The notes beneath the pieces were generated by a model that searched no databases, was not told the DNA's origin, and was given only the letters and a program-made list of their open reading frames with translations. A stretch of DNA of 41,346 nucleotides from Lachnospiraceae bacterium (GTDB lineage: Bacteria > Bacillota > Clostridia > Lachnospirales > Lachnospiraceae). How positions within the stretch are numbered: position 1 is the first letter of the stretch; each line of letters begins with the position of its first letter. The DNA is taken from contig JAJQCQ010000025.1 in the NCBI GenBank assembly GCA_021202635.1, positions 1-41,346 of the forward strand, in the 5' to 3' direction. Positions 41,298 through 41,346 of this stretch are shown here, piece by piece. Both the position numbers and the translations under genes were made by a program.

Positions 41298-41346
41298 CTA
41301 TTATGTCAAGCCCTAAATTGTTGATTTTAAAGGATTTTTTCGACTA
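41298..41346. other. Boundary sequence at the right edge
   Basis: Immediately upstream of the truncated hydrolase the sequence changes to AT-rich DNA containing TAGGGCTTGACATAATAGG on the minus strand. It does not continue the hydrolase. It could be the end of an insertion sequence or another recombination junction, but only 49 bases are visible. Confidence 0.3.

Noticed and set aside
1-41346. CRISPR array, prophage, complete insertion sequence or rRNA operon
   Set aside because: No regularly spaced repeats, phage structural genes, transposase frames or rRNA sequence were seen on either strand.

Overview
The window looks like a chromosomal segment from an anaerobic, low-to-mid GC Firmicute, most likely a member of the Lachnospiraceae (Clostridium cluster XIVa). 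The clues are the oxygen-independent cobaltochelatase CbiK, a rubrerythrin, an ispH gene running into an S1-domain gene, the GGGtGRT/NifU-like pair, a DUF5688 protein, a domain-swapped GH3 glucosidase, strong AGGAGG ribosome binding sites, and many promoters of the form TTGaca-N17-TAgAAT. The taxon is inferred from gene content and was not tested by a search. Most of the window is vertical-looking housekeeping DNA; the two edges and the intergenic repeats are the accessory part.

Layout. 1-425: a minimal nucleotidyltransferase (MntA-like) followed by a broken HepT-like start. 584-5168 (minus): tetrapyrrole operon cbiK-hemA-hemC-cobA/hemD, which takes glutamyl-tRNA toward precorrin-2 and cobalt-sirohydrochlorin; hemL and hemB are not in the window. 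5553-7280: rubrerythrin facing a solitary HipA-like kinase. 7441-10729 (minus): the glycolytic genes gap, pgk and tpiA, with a terminator and a mini-transposon between gap and pgk. 10956-13157: a PHP-type histidinol-phosphatase facing a D,D-carboxypeptidase. 13747-15469 (minus): a NifU-like protein plus the GGGtGRT protein. 15635-19367: galE, diverging from apbE and a YprB-like exonuclease. 19483-23169 (minus): S1 protein, ispH, a GntR/YtrA-like regulator and a cadherin-like membrane protein. 23261-26797 (minus): purE-purM-purN-purD. 26907-30694 (minus): a pseudouridine synthase, ligA and metA. 30841-31797: a membrane SH3 protein, diverging from efp. 32926-35093: DUF5688 protein, tRNA-Arg(CCG) and a lone fabH. 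35312-38341: a very large GH3 enzyme with a membrane segment at each end. 38542-41346 (minus): an SDR oxidoreductase, a small basic protein, a J-domain protein and a metallo-beta-lactamase-fold protein that has lost its normal start.

Points that reward a second look. (1) A family of small inverted-repeat elements has ends reading GTAAC..GTTCnGAACAGC. Two copies are flanked by 8-bp direct repeats, and both GTA ends and 8-bp duplications are hallmarks of IS66, so they are probably IS66-derived MITEs. (2) The GGGtGRT and NifU-like proteins form a tight two-gene unit of unknown function. (3) The GH3 enzyme has its domains in reversed order and appears anchored at both ends. (4) The metallo-hydrolase, J-domain and small-protein genes form an uncharacterised module cut off at the right edge. 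(5) tpiA and the NifU-like gene share leader hairpin sequences. No CRISPR array, prophage, intact transposase or rRNA is visible.
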